Source: Verrucomicrobiales bacterium (GTDB lineage Bacteria > Verrucomicrobiota > Verrucomicrobiia > Verrucomicrobiales > V1-33). Taken from it: a stretch of 64,000 nt of DNA. The position numbers and the translations under genes were made by a program. Below are positions 17,407-25,436 of this stretch, piece after piece. Every line of letters begins with the position of its first letter. The stretch's first letter is position 1. A model generated the notes under the pieces. That model had not been told where the DNA came from. It saw nothing but the letters and a program-made list of their open reading frames with translations, and made no database searches. The DNA is taken from the NCBI GenBank assembly GCA_028293125.1, contig JAQGPJ010000089.1:62001-126000 (forward strand), given 5' to 3'.

Positions 17407-17772
17407 ATGAATGTGTCCTTCTTCACGGTCGTGAAATTCCTGCTGAGCGCCCTGGTCATTACGCTGGTGACGGAGGCGGTGAAACGCAGTGACAAAATGG
17501 GCGCGCTGCTGGCCAGTCTGCCGTTTGTGACGGTGATCTCCATGCTGTGGATTTACCACGAGGCCCCGGCGGAAACGAGGATCGACAAGGTATCCACGCA
17601 CGCGCAGCTGGTCTTCTGGTATGTGCTGCCCACGCTGCCGATGTTTCTGGTCTTCCCGTGGATGGCGCGTCAATGGGGCTTTTACGGCGCGCTGATCGCC
17701 GGGGCGGTGCTCACGGTGGGGCTGTTCGTCCTTACGCGGACCATCGCTGGGAAATACGGGATTTCCTTGTAA
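17407..17772 (+). CDS. DUF3147 small membrane protein
   Basis: A 121-residue protein made almost entirely of four membrane helices. The start at 17407 (MNVSFFTVVKFLLSALVITL) places the first helix at the N-terminus; an upstream in-frame ATG at 17371 adds Pro/Cys-rich residues and is less likely. EAVKRSDKMGALLASLPFVT matches the DUF3147 pattern (SxRS..GALLASLP). Its function is unknown. It is transcribed away from the nuclease relic and converges on nadA. Confidence 0.75.
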   Translation: MNVSFFTVVKFLLSALVITLVTEAVKRSDKMGALLASLPFVTVISMLWIYHEAPAETRIDKVSTHAQLVFWYVLPTLPMFLVFPWMARQWGFYGALIAGAVLTVGLFVLTRTIAGKYGISL

Positions 17773-17790
17773 AGCCACAGCAAACTCCGC

Positions 17791-17846
17791 CGGACAGGCC
17801 TGTCCGCCCAGTCCACTTTGTCCATCCAGTCCATCCCCTTGTCCTC
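17791..17846. repeat. 16-bp palindrome and GTCC-rich direct repeats
   Basis: CGGACAGGCCTGTCCG is a perfect palindrome at 17791-17806. Immediately after it the motif GTCCA or GTCCR recurs about every 8-9 bases to 17846. Just beyond, at about 17850-17900, a GCCCGGCGC/GCGCCGGGC stem encloses three AGACC copies. The tract lies between convergent genes (DUF3147 and nadA) and may act as a transcription barrier or be an interspersed repeat. Confidence 0.5.
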
Positions 17847-17905
17847 AATGGCCCGGCGCTGACTCGAGCAGACCAGACCAGACCGCGCCGGGCAGGGGCT
17901 CTATT

Positions 17906-18853
17906 TTACTTGGAAATCTCCAGCATCCGCAGAATGGGAAGCTCGGCGCGCTGGCGGATCTCCTCAGGCATCTCCACGCGGGGCTCCAGATCGCGGAGGC
18001 AGTTCAGGAGCTTCTCCATGGTGTTGAGCTTCATGTAGCGGCAGTCCGCGCAGGCGCAGTGGCTGGTGGGAGCGGGGATGAACTTCTTGCCGGGGCACTC
18101 GCGGCGCAGGCGGTGCAGCATGCCGCTTTCGGTGGCGATGATGAACTGCGGGGAGGGATGGTCGCGGCAGAAATGCACCATCTTCTCCGTGCTGCAGACC
18201 TCGTCGGCCAGCAGGCGCACGGCGAAGGGGCACTCCGGATGCGCCACCACGGGGGCGTCCGGATACTCCTCCCGGATACGCTGGATGCTTTCGCGGGTGA
18301 ACTCGACGTGGACGTAGCAGGCACCCTGCCACAGCTCCATGGGGCGGCCCGTCTGCTCTATGACCCACGATCCGAGATTGGCGTCGGGGACGAAGAGGAT
18401 GTTCCGGTCCGGCGGGGTGGCGTTGACGATTTTGACGGCGTTGCCGCTGGTGCAGATGCAGTCGCTGAGGGCTTTCACCCCGCCGCTGCAGTTGATGTAG
18501 GCAATAACGTAATAGTTTTTGTCGGCGTGTTTTTTGAGGTAGGCCTCCAGCGCCGGGGCAGGGCAGCTCTGCTCCAGGGAGCAGCCGGCGTCCTTGTCGG
18601 GCAGCACCACGATTTTGGAGGGATTCACGATTTTCGCCGTCTCCGCCATGAAGTGGACGCCGCAGAACACGATCACATCGGCATCGGTCTCCTTGGCCTT
18701 GTAGGCCAGGCCGAGGGAGTCGCCCACGAAGTCGGCGATCTCCTGGATTTCCCGGTCCTGGTAGTTGTGGGCCAGGATGACGGCGTTCCGCAGCTTTTTC
18801 AGACGGAGAATTTCGGAATGCAAATCAAGGGCGGGAGGGGCGGCGGCGGTCAT
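17906..18853 (-). CDS. nadA: Quinolinate synthase A
   Basis: Condenses iminoaspartate with dihydroxyacetone phosphate to quinolinate in NAD biosynthesis, using a 4Fe-4S cluster. The 315 residues are usual for the family. Visible blocks are VILAHNYQDREIQEIADFVG, VIVFCGVHFMAETAKI, the first likely cluster ligand in AGCSLEQSC (C91), the second in AHPECPFAV (C208), and the third in the CACADCRYM group (C266-C271). The partner nadB is not in the window. It is transcribed alone, convergent with the DUF3147 gene. Confidence 0.96.
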   Translation of the reverse strand: MTAAAPPALDLHSEILRLKKLRNAVILAHNYQDREIQEIADFVGDSLGLAYKAKETDADVIVFCGVHFMAETAKIVNPSKIVVLPDKDAGCSLEQSCPAPALEAYLKKHADKNYYVIAYINCSGGVKALSDCICTSGNAVKIVNATPPDRNILFVPDANLGSWVIEQTGRPMELWQGACYVHVEFTRESIQRIREEYPDAPVVAHPECPFAVRLLADEVCSTEKMVHFCRDHPSPQFIIATESGMLHRLRRECPGKKFIPAPTSHCACADCRYMKLNTMEKLLNCLRDLEPRVEMPEEIRQRAELPILRMLEISK

Positions 18854-18950
18854 GATATCTGGAAAATACGGTGGCGGACGGTCAGTGGCGGCGGTCCGGC
18901 AAGGGGAAAATGAAAATCAGGGAAGGAAAAAAGCAGAGGGGGAATCCGAA

Positions 18951-19907
18951 CTACTCCTCCTTTTTCAGCCGGGCACTGGCCTGCCGCAGGGTTTCGCGCT
19001 CCTCCGGGGTCAGGCTTTCCATGCCATGGCGGCCTATCTTGTCCAGCAGGGCGTCCACATCGCGGACCGCTTTCTTTTCAGGAGGAAGATCCTCGCGGGG
19101 TCTGATTTTGGGTTTGTATTTGTCCTCCGGCGCGCCGCCTGCTTTGGACGGGCGGGTTTGCGCTTTGGAGGAGGAGGCGGCAGTGGCGGAGGCGGTCCTT
19201 GGGGACCTGGCCTTCGTCTTCGCTGGGCGGAGCCGGGGGAGAGCCTGGCGGAAGGCATCCGTGATGCTCTTAAAGCGGTCCGGAAGCCCCTGACGCCGCA
19301 GAAAAGCGTAGGTGAAGGCGCAATTGGCAATGAAAGCGGCCAGCAGGCCGAACTGGCGGCTCCCCAAGTAGCCCAGCACGCTGATGGCGAAAAAGACGGT
19401 TCCCACATACTTGGCCTGGAAGGCGGGATGCGGCACAAAAAACGGGGCCTTCGGCTCCATGAAACAGTAGGCCAGGAAGAGGCAGAAATGGTTGAGGCGC
19501 GGGCCGGCGAGCAGGGAGACCAAGCCCGTGGAGGAGAGCACAACCGTCAGCACCGGGGGAATGATCACCAGCCAGGCGTAGAGGGAGGCGAACACCTTCC
19601 GCCCGAAGGTCTGCTCCAGCCTCATGCCCCAGACATACAGAAACACCATGTCCAGGATGAACCAGATGTCGGGAACATTGACGAACAGGTAGGTCACCCA
19701 GCGCCAGACCTGCGCCCATCCACCCAGGGCGGAGGGCGGGGCCGCAAACGCCAGCGAGGTTCCCCACAGGCCCATGCCCACGATGGCGGACAGAAAAAGA
19801 GCGGCCACATGGCTGACGACCAGCACCGTGGAGAGATAGACAGGAAAGCCCCGGAACCGCCCCAGAGGCTGGCTGTCAGGATTGTAGGACGAAAGGGGAA
19901 CGATCAT
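18951..19907 (-). CDS. Rhomboid-like membrane protein, probably inactive
   Basis: A 318-residue protein starting at 19907 (MIVPLSSYNPDSQPLGRFRG), with about six membrane helices in a rhomboid-like layout (VTYLFVNVPDIWFILDMVFL, then GMRLEQTFGRKVF). The catalytic Ser (GxSG) and His (AHLGG-type) motifs are absent: the corresponding stretches read AGPRLNHFCLFLAY and AAFIANCAFTYAF. It therefore looks like a pseudoprotease or a derlin/TMEM115-like relative. A basic Ala/Lys-rich linker leads to a C-terminal helix, LLDKIGRHGMESLTPEERET, like the small DUF6576-type tail seen in some bacterial rhomboids. On the minus strand a TTGTGC, 17-base spacer, TAAACA promoter candidate lies about 30-60 bases upstream. 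Confidence 0.7.
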   Translation of the reverse strand: MIVPLSSYNPDSQPLGRFRGFPVYLSTVLVVSHVAALFLSAIVGMGLWGTSLAFAAPPSALGGWAQVWRWVTYLFVNVPDIWFILDMVFLYVWGMRLEQTFGRKVFASLYAWLVIIPPVLTVVLSSTGLVSLLAGPRLNHFCLFLAYCFMEPKAPFFVPHPAFQAKYVGTVFFAISVLGYLGSRQFGLLAAFIANCAFTYAFLRRQGLPDRFKSITDAFRQALPRLRPAKTKARSPRTASATAASSSKAQTRPSKAGGAPEDKYKPKIRPREDLPPEKKAVRDVDALLDKIGRHGMESLTPEERETLRQASARLKKEE

Positions 19908-20111
19908 GGGCTGATGCGTGAACGGCGGGGTGGTCTGTTTAACACGTCCTGCGCCCGCGCACAACTGGAGCGGTGACGGCGGGATTTTCCGCCTCTCCAT
20001 TCCCAAGCCCATCTCTGCAACCCTCTGGCCCCGGCAATGCCGGCAGCAGTGACGGCAGCCACCCTGGCATTCGGCTTGCGGGCCCGCCGGCATCGGGCTC
20101 ATTTCATTCCC

Positions 20112-20744
20112 ATGTCCCACGAACGCCTTGCCCGCCAGATGCAGTTCATCATTGAGGCTGACCGGCTGAAGGAGGTGTTCCGCCGGACGGTGCTCAGCCA
20201 GAGCCGGCGCGCGGAGAACAGCGCCGAGCACTCATGGCATTTCGCGCTGATGATCATCACTCTGGCGGAGCATTCGGATTACCAGCCGCTGGATGTGCTG
20301 CGGGTGCTGAAAATGGTGCTGCTGCATGATCTGGTGGAGATCGACGCCGGGGACACGTTTGTTTATGACACGGTGGGCGCGGTGGGCCAGCACGAGCGGG
20401 AAGCCTTGGCGGCAGAGCGTATTTTCGGCCTGCTGCCAGAGGATCAGGGACAGGATTTCCGCCGGCTTTGGGATGAGTTCGAGGAGCGGGCCACGCCGGA
20501 GGCCCGGTTCGCCGCCGCCTGTGACCGCGTGCAACCCCTGCTGCTGAACTGTCTCACCCAAGGGCACGCGTGGCAGCAGCACGGCATCACGCACAATCAG
20601 GTGCTGGCCCGCAATGCCCACATCGCCGCCGGTTCATCCGCGCTTTGGGAATATACTCTGGAGATGCTCAATCAGGCCGTGGCCAGCGGTCATCTGCCGG
20701 TGCTGAAAGAGCCGGAGGAAGCCCGGCAGGGCGGCTTGCTTTGA
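20112..20744 (+). CDS. HD-domain protein, YfbR/HDDC2-like nucleotidase
   Basis: A 210-residue HD_3-family phosphohydrolase. Metal-binding residues are seen in AENSAEHSWHFALM (H40), MVLLHDLVEIDAGD (H72, D73) and AACDRVQPLL. By family, members such as YfbR and HDDC2 dephosphorylate deoxynucleoside 5'-monophosphates. The start at 20112 (MSHERLARQMQFIIEADRLK) fits the family; an upstream ATG at 20037 adds a poor sequence. No Shine-Dalgarno is visible. A TTGCGG/TCATTT pair at 17-base spacing ends 7 bases before the ATG. Confidence 0.82.
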   Translation: MSHERLARQMQFIIEADRLKEVFRRTVLSQSRRAENSAEHSWHFALMIITLAEHSDYQPLDVLRVLKMVLLHDLVEIDAGDTFVYDTVGAVGQHEREALAAERIFGLLPEDQGQDFRRLWDEFEERATPEARFAAACDRVQPLLLNCLTQGHAWQQHGITHNQVLARNAHIAAGSSALWEYTLEMLNQAVASGHLPVLKEPEEARQGGLL

Positions 20745-20813
20745 AATGGCTCCAACGAAAGCCACCTGAAGATCCGTGAAAACTGGAAACGGACTATTGC
20801 CGAGGCAGTGGCA

Positions 20814-20851
20814 CCGGGCAGGATGCCCGGCGGGACAGCCAGGATGGCTGT
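20814..20851. repeat. Two tandem hairpins with GGAT loops
   Basis: CCGGGCA-GGA-TGCCCGG (20814-20830) is followed after four bases by ACAGCC-AGGAT-GGCTGT (20835-20851). Both stems are perfect and both loops present AGGAT. They sit between the HD gene and the convergent gamma-glutamyltranspeptidase gene. Neither has a T-run, so they are not classical terminators. They resemble small interspersed palindromes common in this phylum (recollection, unchecked). Confidence 0.6.
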
Positions 20852-20948
20852 TCTACCCGGGCCGCTGAAATCCATGCGGGAAATCCACCCGCAAATTCAA
20901 CGGAATATCTCTGGAATGATATGAGGCGGGTGGGCAGGGGATAACCAG

Positions 20949-22622
20949 TCAGGGCTGGGGAATGGCCGCTCCGTCGTGGCGGGGATCGCTGGCTCCGAAG
21001 CGGACTCCGGCGGAAGTGGTCATCACCGCCTGGCCATAACCAAACGTGCTGGTGCGCAGGGGAGCCGCCGTGGTCTGATGCCCCCGGGCATCAAGGGCGG
21101 CGCGGCTGGTTTCGGGGATGCCGGCCTCCAGGATCACATCGCGGCCCTCGAAGGTGGGCTTGGTGAAGCGCGCCGCCTCCAGCGCCTGCTGGATGCTGAG
21201 GTCGAAATCGGCGATGTTACTAACAAATTGAGCGTGGGCCTGGGCCTGATTCCACCCGCCCATGATGCCGAATCCGATGACCGTGCCCCCGCGCGACATC
21301 ATGCCGGGAATGATGGTGTGCAGAGGACGTTTGCGGGGAGCAAGGGTGTTGGGTTTGCCGGGATCCAGAATAAAAAGCGCCCCCCGGTTGTGCAGCATGA
21401 AGCCGCATCCCGCCGGCACCACACCGGAGCCGAATCCCATGTAGTTGCTCTGGATAAGGGACACCACATTGCCGTCCCGGTCAGCGGTGCAGAGGTAAAT
21501 GGTGTCGTGTCCTTTGGAATCGGTCAGGCCGGGAAACACGGAGGGCTCGGCCTTGGGCATGGCCTGCATCGGATGGATCAGGCGGGCACGCTCCGCAGCA
21601 TGCTTTTTATCCAGCATGGCCTGCACGGGCACACTGCCGGTGCGGGGATCGCCCACAAAGGCCAGCATGTCGGCATAGGCCAGCTTTTTGGCCTCGATGG
21701 CCACATGCAGGGCGTCGGGCGAGTGCAGGCCGTAGCCGCGCATGGGGAAGTTCTCCATGATGGCCAGCATGGAGAGGGCCGCGATGCCCTGGGTGTTGGG
21801 CGGAATCTCCGTGACCCGCCAGCCCCGGTAGTCGATGGAGATGGGATCCACCCATTCAGCCCGGAATTCGGACAGGTCCGCCGCGGTCATGGTGCCCCCC
21901 TCGGACTGGGAGACGGCCAGAACGGCGGCGGCGGTTTCCCCCTCGTAAAAGCCGGCGCGTCCCTGCTCCGCGATGCGCCGCAGCGATGCCGCCAAGGCCG
22001 GATTTTTGAAAACCTCCCCGGCGGCGGGCGCCTGACCGTTAACCAGCCAGGTTTTGGCCGCCTCCGGGAGGTCCGCCAGCCATTTTTCCGACCCCTTCCA
22101 GTGATGCGCCGTGATCTCCATGACCGGAAATCCCTCCTCCGCGGCGCGGATGGCGGGCTGCAGCAGTTCGCCGAGCGGTTTGGCGCCAAAGCGCTCATTC
22201 AGCGCCGCCCAACCGGCCACCACGCCCGGCACGGTCACCGCGTGGATACCCTTTTCCGGCATCCTGGTGAGGCCCTTGGCGGCGAGAACCTCCGGTGTCA
22301 GTCCCGCCGGAGACCAGCCACTGGCGTTCAGCCCGTGGATGCGCCCGGATTTGGCCTCATAAACCAGCACAAACATGTCCCCTCCAATGCCGTTGCTTGT
22401 GGGCTCCATCACCCCGACACAGGCATTCGCCGTGATGGCCGCATCCATGGCGTTGCCGCCAGCCTCCAGCACTCTTACTGCTGCCGCCGCCGCCAGCGGC
22501 TGGCTGGAGGCCACAATGCCTCCGCGCGTGGCGATGACCGAACGGCCGGGAACAACCTCCCCGGCGGAACTGAGGACCGGGGACAGAGCAAGGGCCATGC
22601 ACAGAAGGGAGAGTCGGTTCAT
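20949..22622 (-). CDS. ggt: Gamma-glutamyltranspeptidase
   Basis: Secreted self-processing enzyme of 557 residues that hydrolyses or transfers the gamma-glutamyl group of glutathione and related compounds. The start at 22622 gives a signal peptide (MNRLSLLCMALALSPVLSSA). Family blocks are ATRGGIVASSQPLAAAAAV, EPTSNGIGGDMFVLVY (oxyanion region) and the autoprocessing site KGHD-T374-IYLCTADRDGNVVSLIQS, where T374 becomes the new N-terminal nucleophile. The C-terminal half has GGWNQAQAHAQF. The gene stands alone and ends facing the HD gene. Confidence 0.94.
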   Translation of the reverse strand: MNRLSLLCMALALSPVLSSAGEVVPGRSVIATRGGIVASSQPLAAAAAVRVLEAGGNAMDAAITANACVGVMEPTSNGIGGDMFVLVYEAKSGRIHGLNASGWSPAGLTPEVLAAKGLTRMPEKGIHAVTVPGVVAGWAALNERFGAKPLGELLQPAIRAAEEGFPVMEITAHHWKGSEKWLADLPEAAKTWLVNGQAPAAGEVFKNPALAASLRRIAEQGRAGFYEGETAAAVLAVSQSEGGTMTAADLSEFRAEWVDPISIDYRGWRVTEIPPNTQGIAALSMLAIMENFPMRGYGLHSPDALHVAIEAKKLAYADMLAFVGDPRTGSVPVQAMLDKKHAAERARLIHPMQAMPKAEPSVFPGLTDSKGHDTIYLCTADRDGNVVSLIQSNYMGFGSGVVPAGCGFMLHNRGALFILDPGKPNTLAPRKRPLHTIIPGMMSRGGTVIGFGIMGGWNQAQAHAQFVSNIADFDLSIQQALEAARFTKPTFEGRDVILEAGIPETSRAALDARGHQTTAAPLRTSTFGYGQAVMTTSAGVRFGASDPRHDGAAIPQP

Positions 22623-22902
22623 AACAAAAGGTGAAAACGGGAGGGCCTGAAGCCCCCCGTCATCGGAGCTCCTGCTGTCCTGCCGGAGCCCGCAATAAAG
22701 CATGGTGGGTGAGGTAAAACAGACCGGCGCCTTCCGTTTTCACGGAAACCCAAGCAGGCTGACAGGGAATGGGTGCCAGTTCCAGTTCTGTGATGGAAGC
22801 CTGAAACCTGCAAAGCACTTCAGCTTTCAGCCTTGGAAACCCTCCGAGCAAAGGAGCGCCCTTTTCCAAATGGAGCGGGCATGTCTCACGATGGGCGGTC
22901 CT

Positions 22903-22942
22903 CAAACAAAAACTCCCAGCCCGGAGAACCGGACTGGGAGTG
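22903..22942 (-). terminator. Intrinsic terminator of the coiled-coil operon
   Basis: Read on the minus strand, ACTCCCAGTCCGG pairs with CCGGGCTGGGAGT across a TTCT loop (one mismatch or wobble) and is followed by TTTTGTTT. It lies 55 bases after the stop of the small lipoprotein gene at 22997 and ends the three-gene minus-strand operon. The rest of the 374-base gap from 22623 to 22996 holds no gene that I can support. Confidence 0.85.
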
Positions 22943-22996
22943 AATGGTGTGTGATACGGAACCCTGAGCCGCTGCGGAAATGAATTCCGGGCGCGG

Positions 22997-23194
22997 TTAG
23001 CGGGAGGCGGGCAGGCCGAACGGGTTGACCATATCCGTGGACCGGGTGGGCCGGGACCAGGGGAGGTCGCTTTCCGACTCCCCAGGAAGGGGCGGGCGTG
23101 ACTTTTTCTTTTTCCGTCCGCCGTCCGTGGACTCACAGGCCACCACAGTGGAGAGAATCAGTGCCACCACGCTGGCGAGCCGGAGAAACTTCAT
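22997..23194 (-). CDS. Small lipoprotein
   Basis: A 65-residue protein with a signal peptide and lipobox-like end (LSTVVAC), so Cys20 would be lipidated. The mature part is short, Lys-rich then Pro/Ser-rich (GGRKKKKSRPPLPGE), with no recognisable domain. It begins two bases after the stop of the upstream coiled-coil gene and is followed by a strong terminator, so it is the last gene of that operon. The function is unknown; the context suggests an envelope partner of the two coiled-coil proteins. Confidence 0.7.
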   Translation of the reverse strand: MKFLRLASVVALILSTVVACESTDGGRKKKKSRPPLPGESESDLPWSRPTRSTDMVNPFGLPASR

Positions 23195-23196
23195 GA

Positions 23197-23982
23197 TCAG
23201 TTGTTGTTTTCAAACACCACTTCATCCCCGGGCTGGATGGCGAACCCGCGGGTGACGGAGCCGGAGACGATGTCGGCGACCGTCTGGTTTGCGTTCACCT
23301 GGGCGACCCGCAGCTTGCCGATAAACTGGGTGCCACGCTTTACCAGAAGGCGGGAATCGGTGGTCACGCCTTGGTTTTTGCCGAAATTAACGACCGCAAA
23401 ACCCAATTCAGCATTCACAGCTCCCACGGTGCCGGTGCGGCTGGAGAGGCTGATGGCTTTGGTGCGGGCCTCCTGAACCTTCCGGAGAAGAGCAAGCTGC
23501 TGATCATTTTCATCAGCTGCTTTCTTGGCGATTTCCAGTTCCTTGCCCACCTGCTCGATTTCCTGAACCTTGGCGTCGTTCTCCTTCTTCAGCGTTTCGA
23601 TGTTGGTGGCAATTTCCTCGGGAGTGCCTTGGCCGCCAATAAGGCGGTTGATCTCCGCCTGAATCTGCTGCTTCTCCGCGAGAATATCGTCGGTCTTCTT
23701 CTTGACTTCCGCTGTCTGATCCTGTGCGGATTTGGCTTCCGCTTTTTCGGTTTTGGCGGAAATCTCCTCGTTTTTGGCGTTTTTGTGGGTTTCCGTGTGT
23801 TGGTCGTAAAGTGCGGTGATGGCCGGATTGTTGGTGTTGACGACCGTGTTGTGGATCACCAGCGTTTTGCGGTTCAGTTCATCCTTTTGGAGACGGGTCT
23901 CCTTCAGGCTGGTGCGGACCATAAAGGCCAGGCCGGCGGATCCGACGGCGGCAAGCAGGCCCAGGAAAAGAAGTGGCTTCAT
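23197..23982 (-). CDS. Membrane-anchored coiled-coil protein with C-terminal beta domain
   Basis: A 261-residue protein with one N-terminal membrane helix (MKPLLFLGLLAAVGSAGLAF). A long charged coiled coil follows (about 25-170, rich in Lys/Glu/Gln with heptads). The C-terminal domain of about 80 residues (GAVNAELGFAVVNFGKNQGV, GKLRVAQVNANQTVADIVSG, IQPGDEVVFENN) matches the end of the neighbouring gene at 24030, so the two are paralogues. No enzymatic motif is visible. The anchored coiled coil plus beta domain suggests an envelope scaffold; this is inference. Confidence 0.75.
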   Translation of the reverse strand: MKPLLFLGLLAAVGSAGLAFMVRTSLKETRLQKDELNRKTLVIHNTVVNTNNPAITALYDQHTETHKNAKNEEISAKTEKAEAKSAQDQTAEVKKKTDDILAEKQQIQAEINRLIGGQGTPEEIATNIETLKKENDAKVQEIEQVGKELEIAKKAADENDQQLALLRKVQEARTKAISLSSRTGTVGAVNAELGFAVVNFGKNQGVTTDSRLLVKRGTQFIGKLRVAQVNANQTVADIVSGSVTRGFAIQPGDEVVFENNN

Positions 23983-24029
23983 AAAAAAAAGCGAAAAGCG
24001 AAAAGGGAAAAAGAGGTGAAAAAGCAGGC

Positions 24030-25055
24030 TTAGTTGCCGGTGGCGGGAGTGTCGGCCGGAGGGGTGGGAGGCGTTTCCGGAGCGGGTTCGGTGGGACCCG
24101 CAGCGGGTGTTTCCGGGGCGGGCGTTTCGGGAGCCGGAGTTTGCGGGGTGGTGGCATCCGGCGGGGCCGCCGGAGTTTCACCCGGAGTGGCGAACGGATC
24201 GGAGGGAACAGCCGGTGTGCTGGGCTTTGGGGCAGCCGGCGCGCTGGGGGCCGGAGCCTCCACATTGCGGCGGGAGCCTCTGGAGGCGTCGCTCACCGAG
24301 ACGCGGTCGCCGGGAAGAATGGCATCGCCGGGAGCCACTGTGCCGGGCACGATTTCCGCCACGGAGTTTGTGGGATTGACATGGGTCACCACCACGCGGC
24401 CAATCACCGAGCCGCCGCGGGTCACGTCGAGCTTGGCCTGATTCACCACGGAGGAGCCATTGCCGGCGGCAAGGGTGACAAATCCCCATTCCTGGTTCAC
24501 CGCGGTCACGCGGCTGGTGAAATTGTCGGGCATGCTGCCGGACCGCTGCCACAGCTCAATGCGTTTGGCATTGGTGATGAGCTTGTCGGTGTTGGCTTTG
24601 CGGGCCAAGGAGCTGGCGATGGCGTTTTTCACACCTTCGATCTGGTTGGTGTATTCCGCACTCTTAGCCTTGAGGGAATTGAGCTCCGTCGTCATGGTCT
24701 CAAGGTTGCCGAAGCCCTTGATCTGCTCCTTCATGCCCGCCAGTTCCTTGTCGGCGGCGTCCTGCGCGGCTTTTGCCTCCTCCAATACTTTGAGGGCTGC
24801 CTCCTTCTCGGCGACGGCGGCGGCTTTGTCGGACTGGGCTTTGGTGAGGGTCGACTGGAGTCTTTTCAGCTCCTCCTCAGCTTTTTTCTCGGCAACTTTG
24901 GCATCCGCCTCCAGTTTCTGAGCGCTTTTAAGATTTTTTTCAGCGTATTGGGTCTGCAGGCGCTCAGAAACATAGACTGGGCGGACCATGACGTAACTGA
25001 TCCCGCCGGCGGCAAGGAGAGCGATGCCTGAGACAATCGATAAGGGCTTCCACAT
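24030..25055 (-). CDS. Membrane-anchored coiled-coil protein with beta domain and Pro-rich tail
   Basis: A 341-residue paralogue of the downstream gene. One membrane helix lies at about 5-25 (LSIVSGIALLAAGGISYVMV). An Ala/Lys/Glu-rich coiled coil follows (about 28-165). The beta domain (about 185-260) carries VNQEWGFVTLAAGNGSSVVN, GRVVVTHVNPTNSVAEIVPG and ILPGDRVSVSD, aligned with the paralogue. A tail of about 80 residues is built of Pro/Ala/Thr repeats (TPAPETPAPETPA). It is the first gene of the operon. The Pro-rich tail is absent from its paralogue and may reach across the periplasm. Confidence 0.75.
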   Translation of the reverse strand: MWKPLSIVSGIALLAAGGISYVMVRPVYVSERLQTQYAEKNLKSAQKLEADAKVAEKKAEEELKRLQSTLTKAQSDKAAAVAEKEAALKVLEEAKAAQDAADKELAGMKEQIKGFGNLETMTTELNSLKAKSAEYTNQIEGVKNAIASSLARKANTDKLITNAKRIELWQRSGSMPDNFTSRVTAVNQEWGFVTLAAGNGSSVVNQAKLDVTRGGSVIGRVVVTHVNPTNSVAEIVPGTVAPGDAILPGDRVSVSDASRGSRRNVEAPAPSAPAAPKPSTPAVPSDPFATPGETPAAPPDATTPQTPAPETPAPETPAAGPTEPAPETPPTPPADTPATGN

Positions 25056-25259
25056 AAAAATTCGTGTTCTGATTCCTGTGTTTGAGAACTTCGTGATGGT
25101 TTAGAGAAGATCGATGTTGAACACAACACGAATTTCCACAGGGGGTGCAAGAAATTTCGTCACCAAGCGCGCCAAAACGTGTTTTCCCCCGATAAACCTG
25201 TGAAAAAACGGGTGTGCGGCGATTTCGGTTGCCTGTTGCCCAGGCCGTGACAAAGGTGG

Positions 25260-25361
25260 GGCGCTGTCAGGGGCCATGGAGTGCCGGCAGGCGAACCCCG
25301 CCAGGTCCGGAAGGAAGCAACGGTAGTTTGTCCAGCACTGCCGTGGTTCTCTGACAGCGCC
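25260..25361 (+). ncRNA. ffs: Bacterial small SRP RNA (4.5S)
   Basis: The RNA component of the signal recognition particle, which with Ffh targets nascent membrane proteins. The core motif CAGGTCCGGAAGGAAGCA is at about 25302-25319 and includes the conserved GGAA tetraloop and the asymmetric Ffh-binding loop. The ends GGCGCTGTCAG-like (25260-25270) and CTGACAGCGCC (25351-25361) form a closing stem. About 102 nt is normal for the short type without an Alu domain. A short T-rich tail (TCTTTCAAT) follows. Ends are estimated from the stem. Confidence 0.93.
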
Positions 25362-25402
25362 TCTTTCAATCACCCGAATGCCTGTCAAATCCGGGCCTGC
25401 GG

Positions 25403-25430
25403 TTGACGTTCCCTGCGTGCTGACTACTTT
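25403..25430 (+). promoter_or_regulatory. Promoter of the Fur-family gene
   Basis: TTGACG (25403-25408), a 16-base spacer and TACTTT (25425-25430) form a sigma-70-like promoter. The ATG follows only six bases after the -10 box, so transcription would begin at or next to the start codon and the mRNA would be leaderless. No Shine-Dalgarno is present, which agrees. Confidence 0.6.
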
Positions 25431-25436
25431 CCACGC

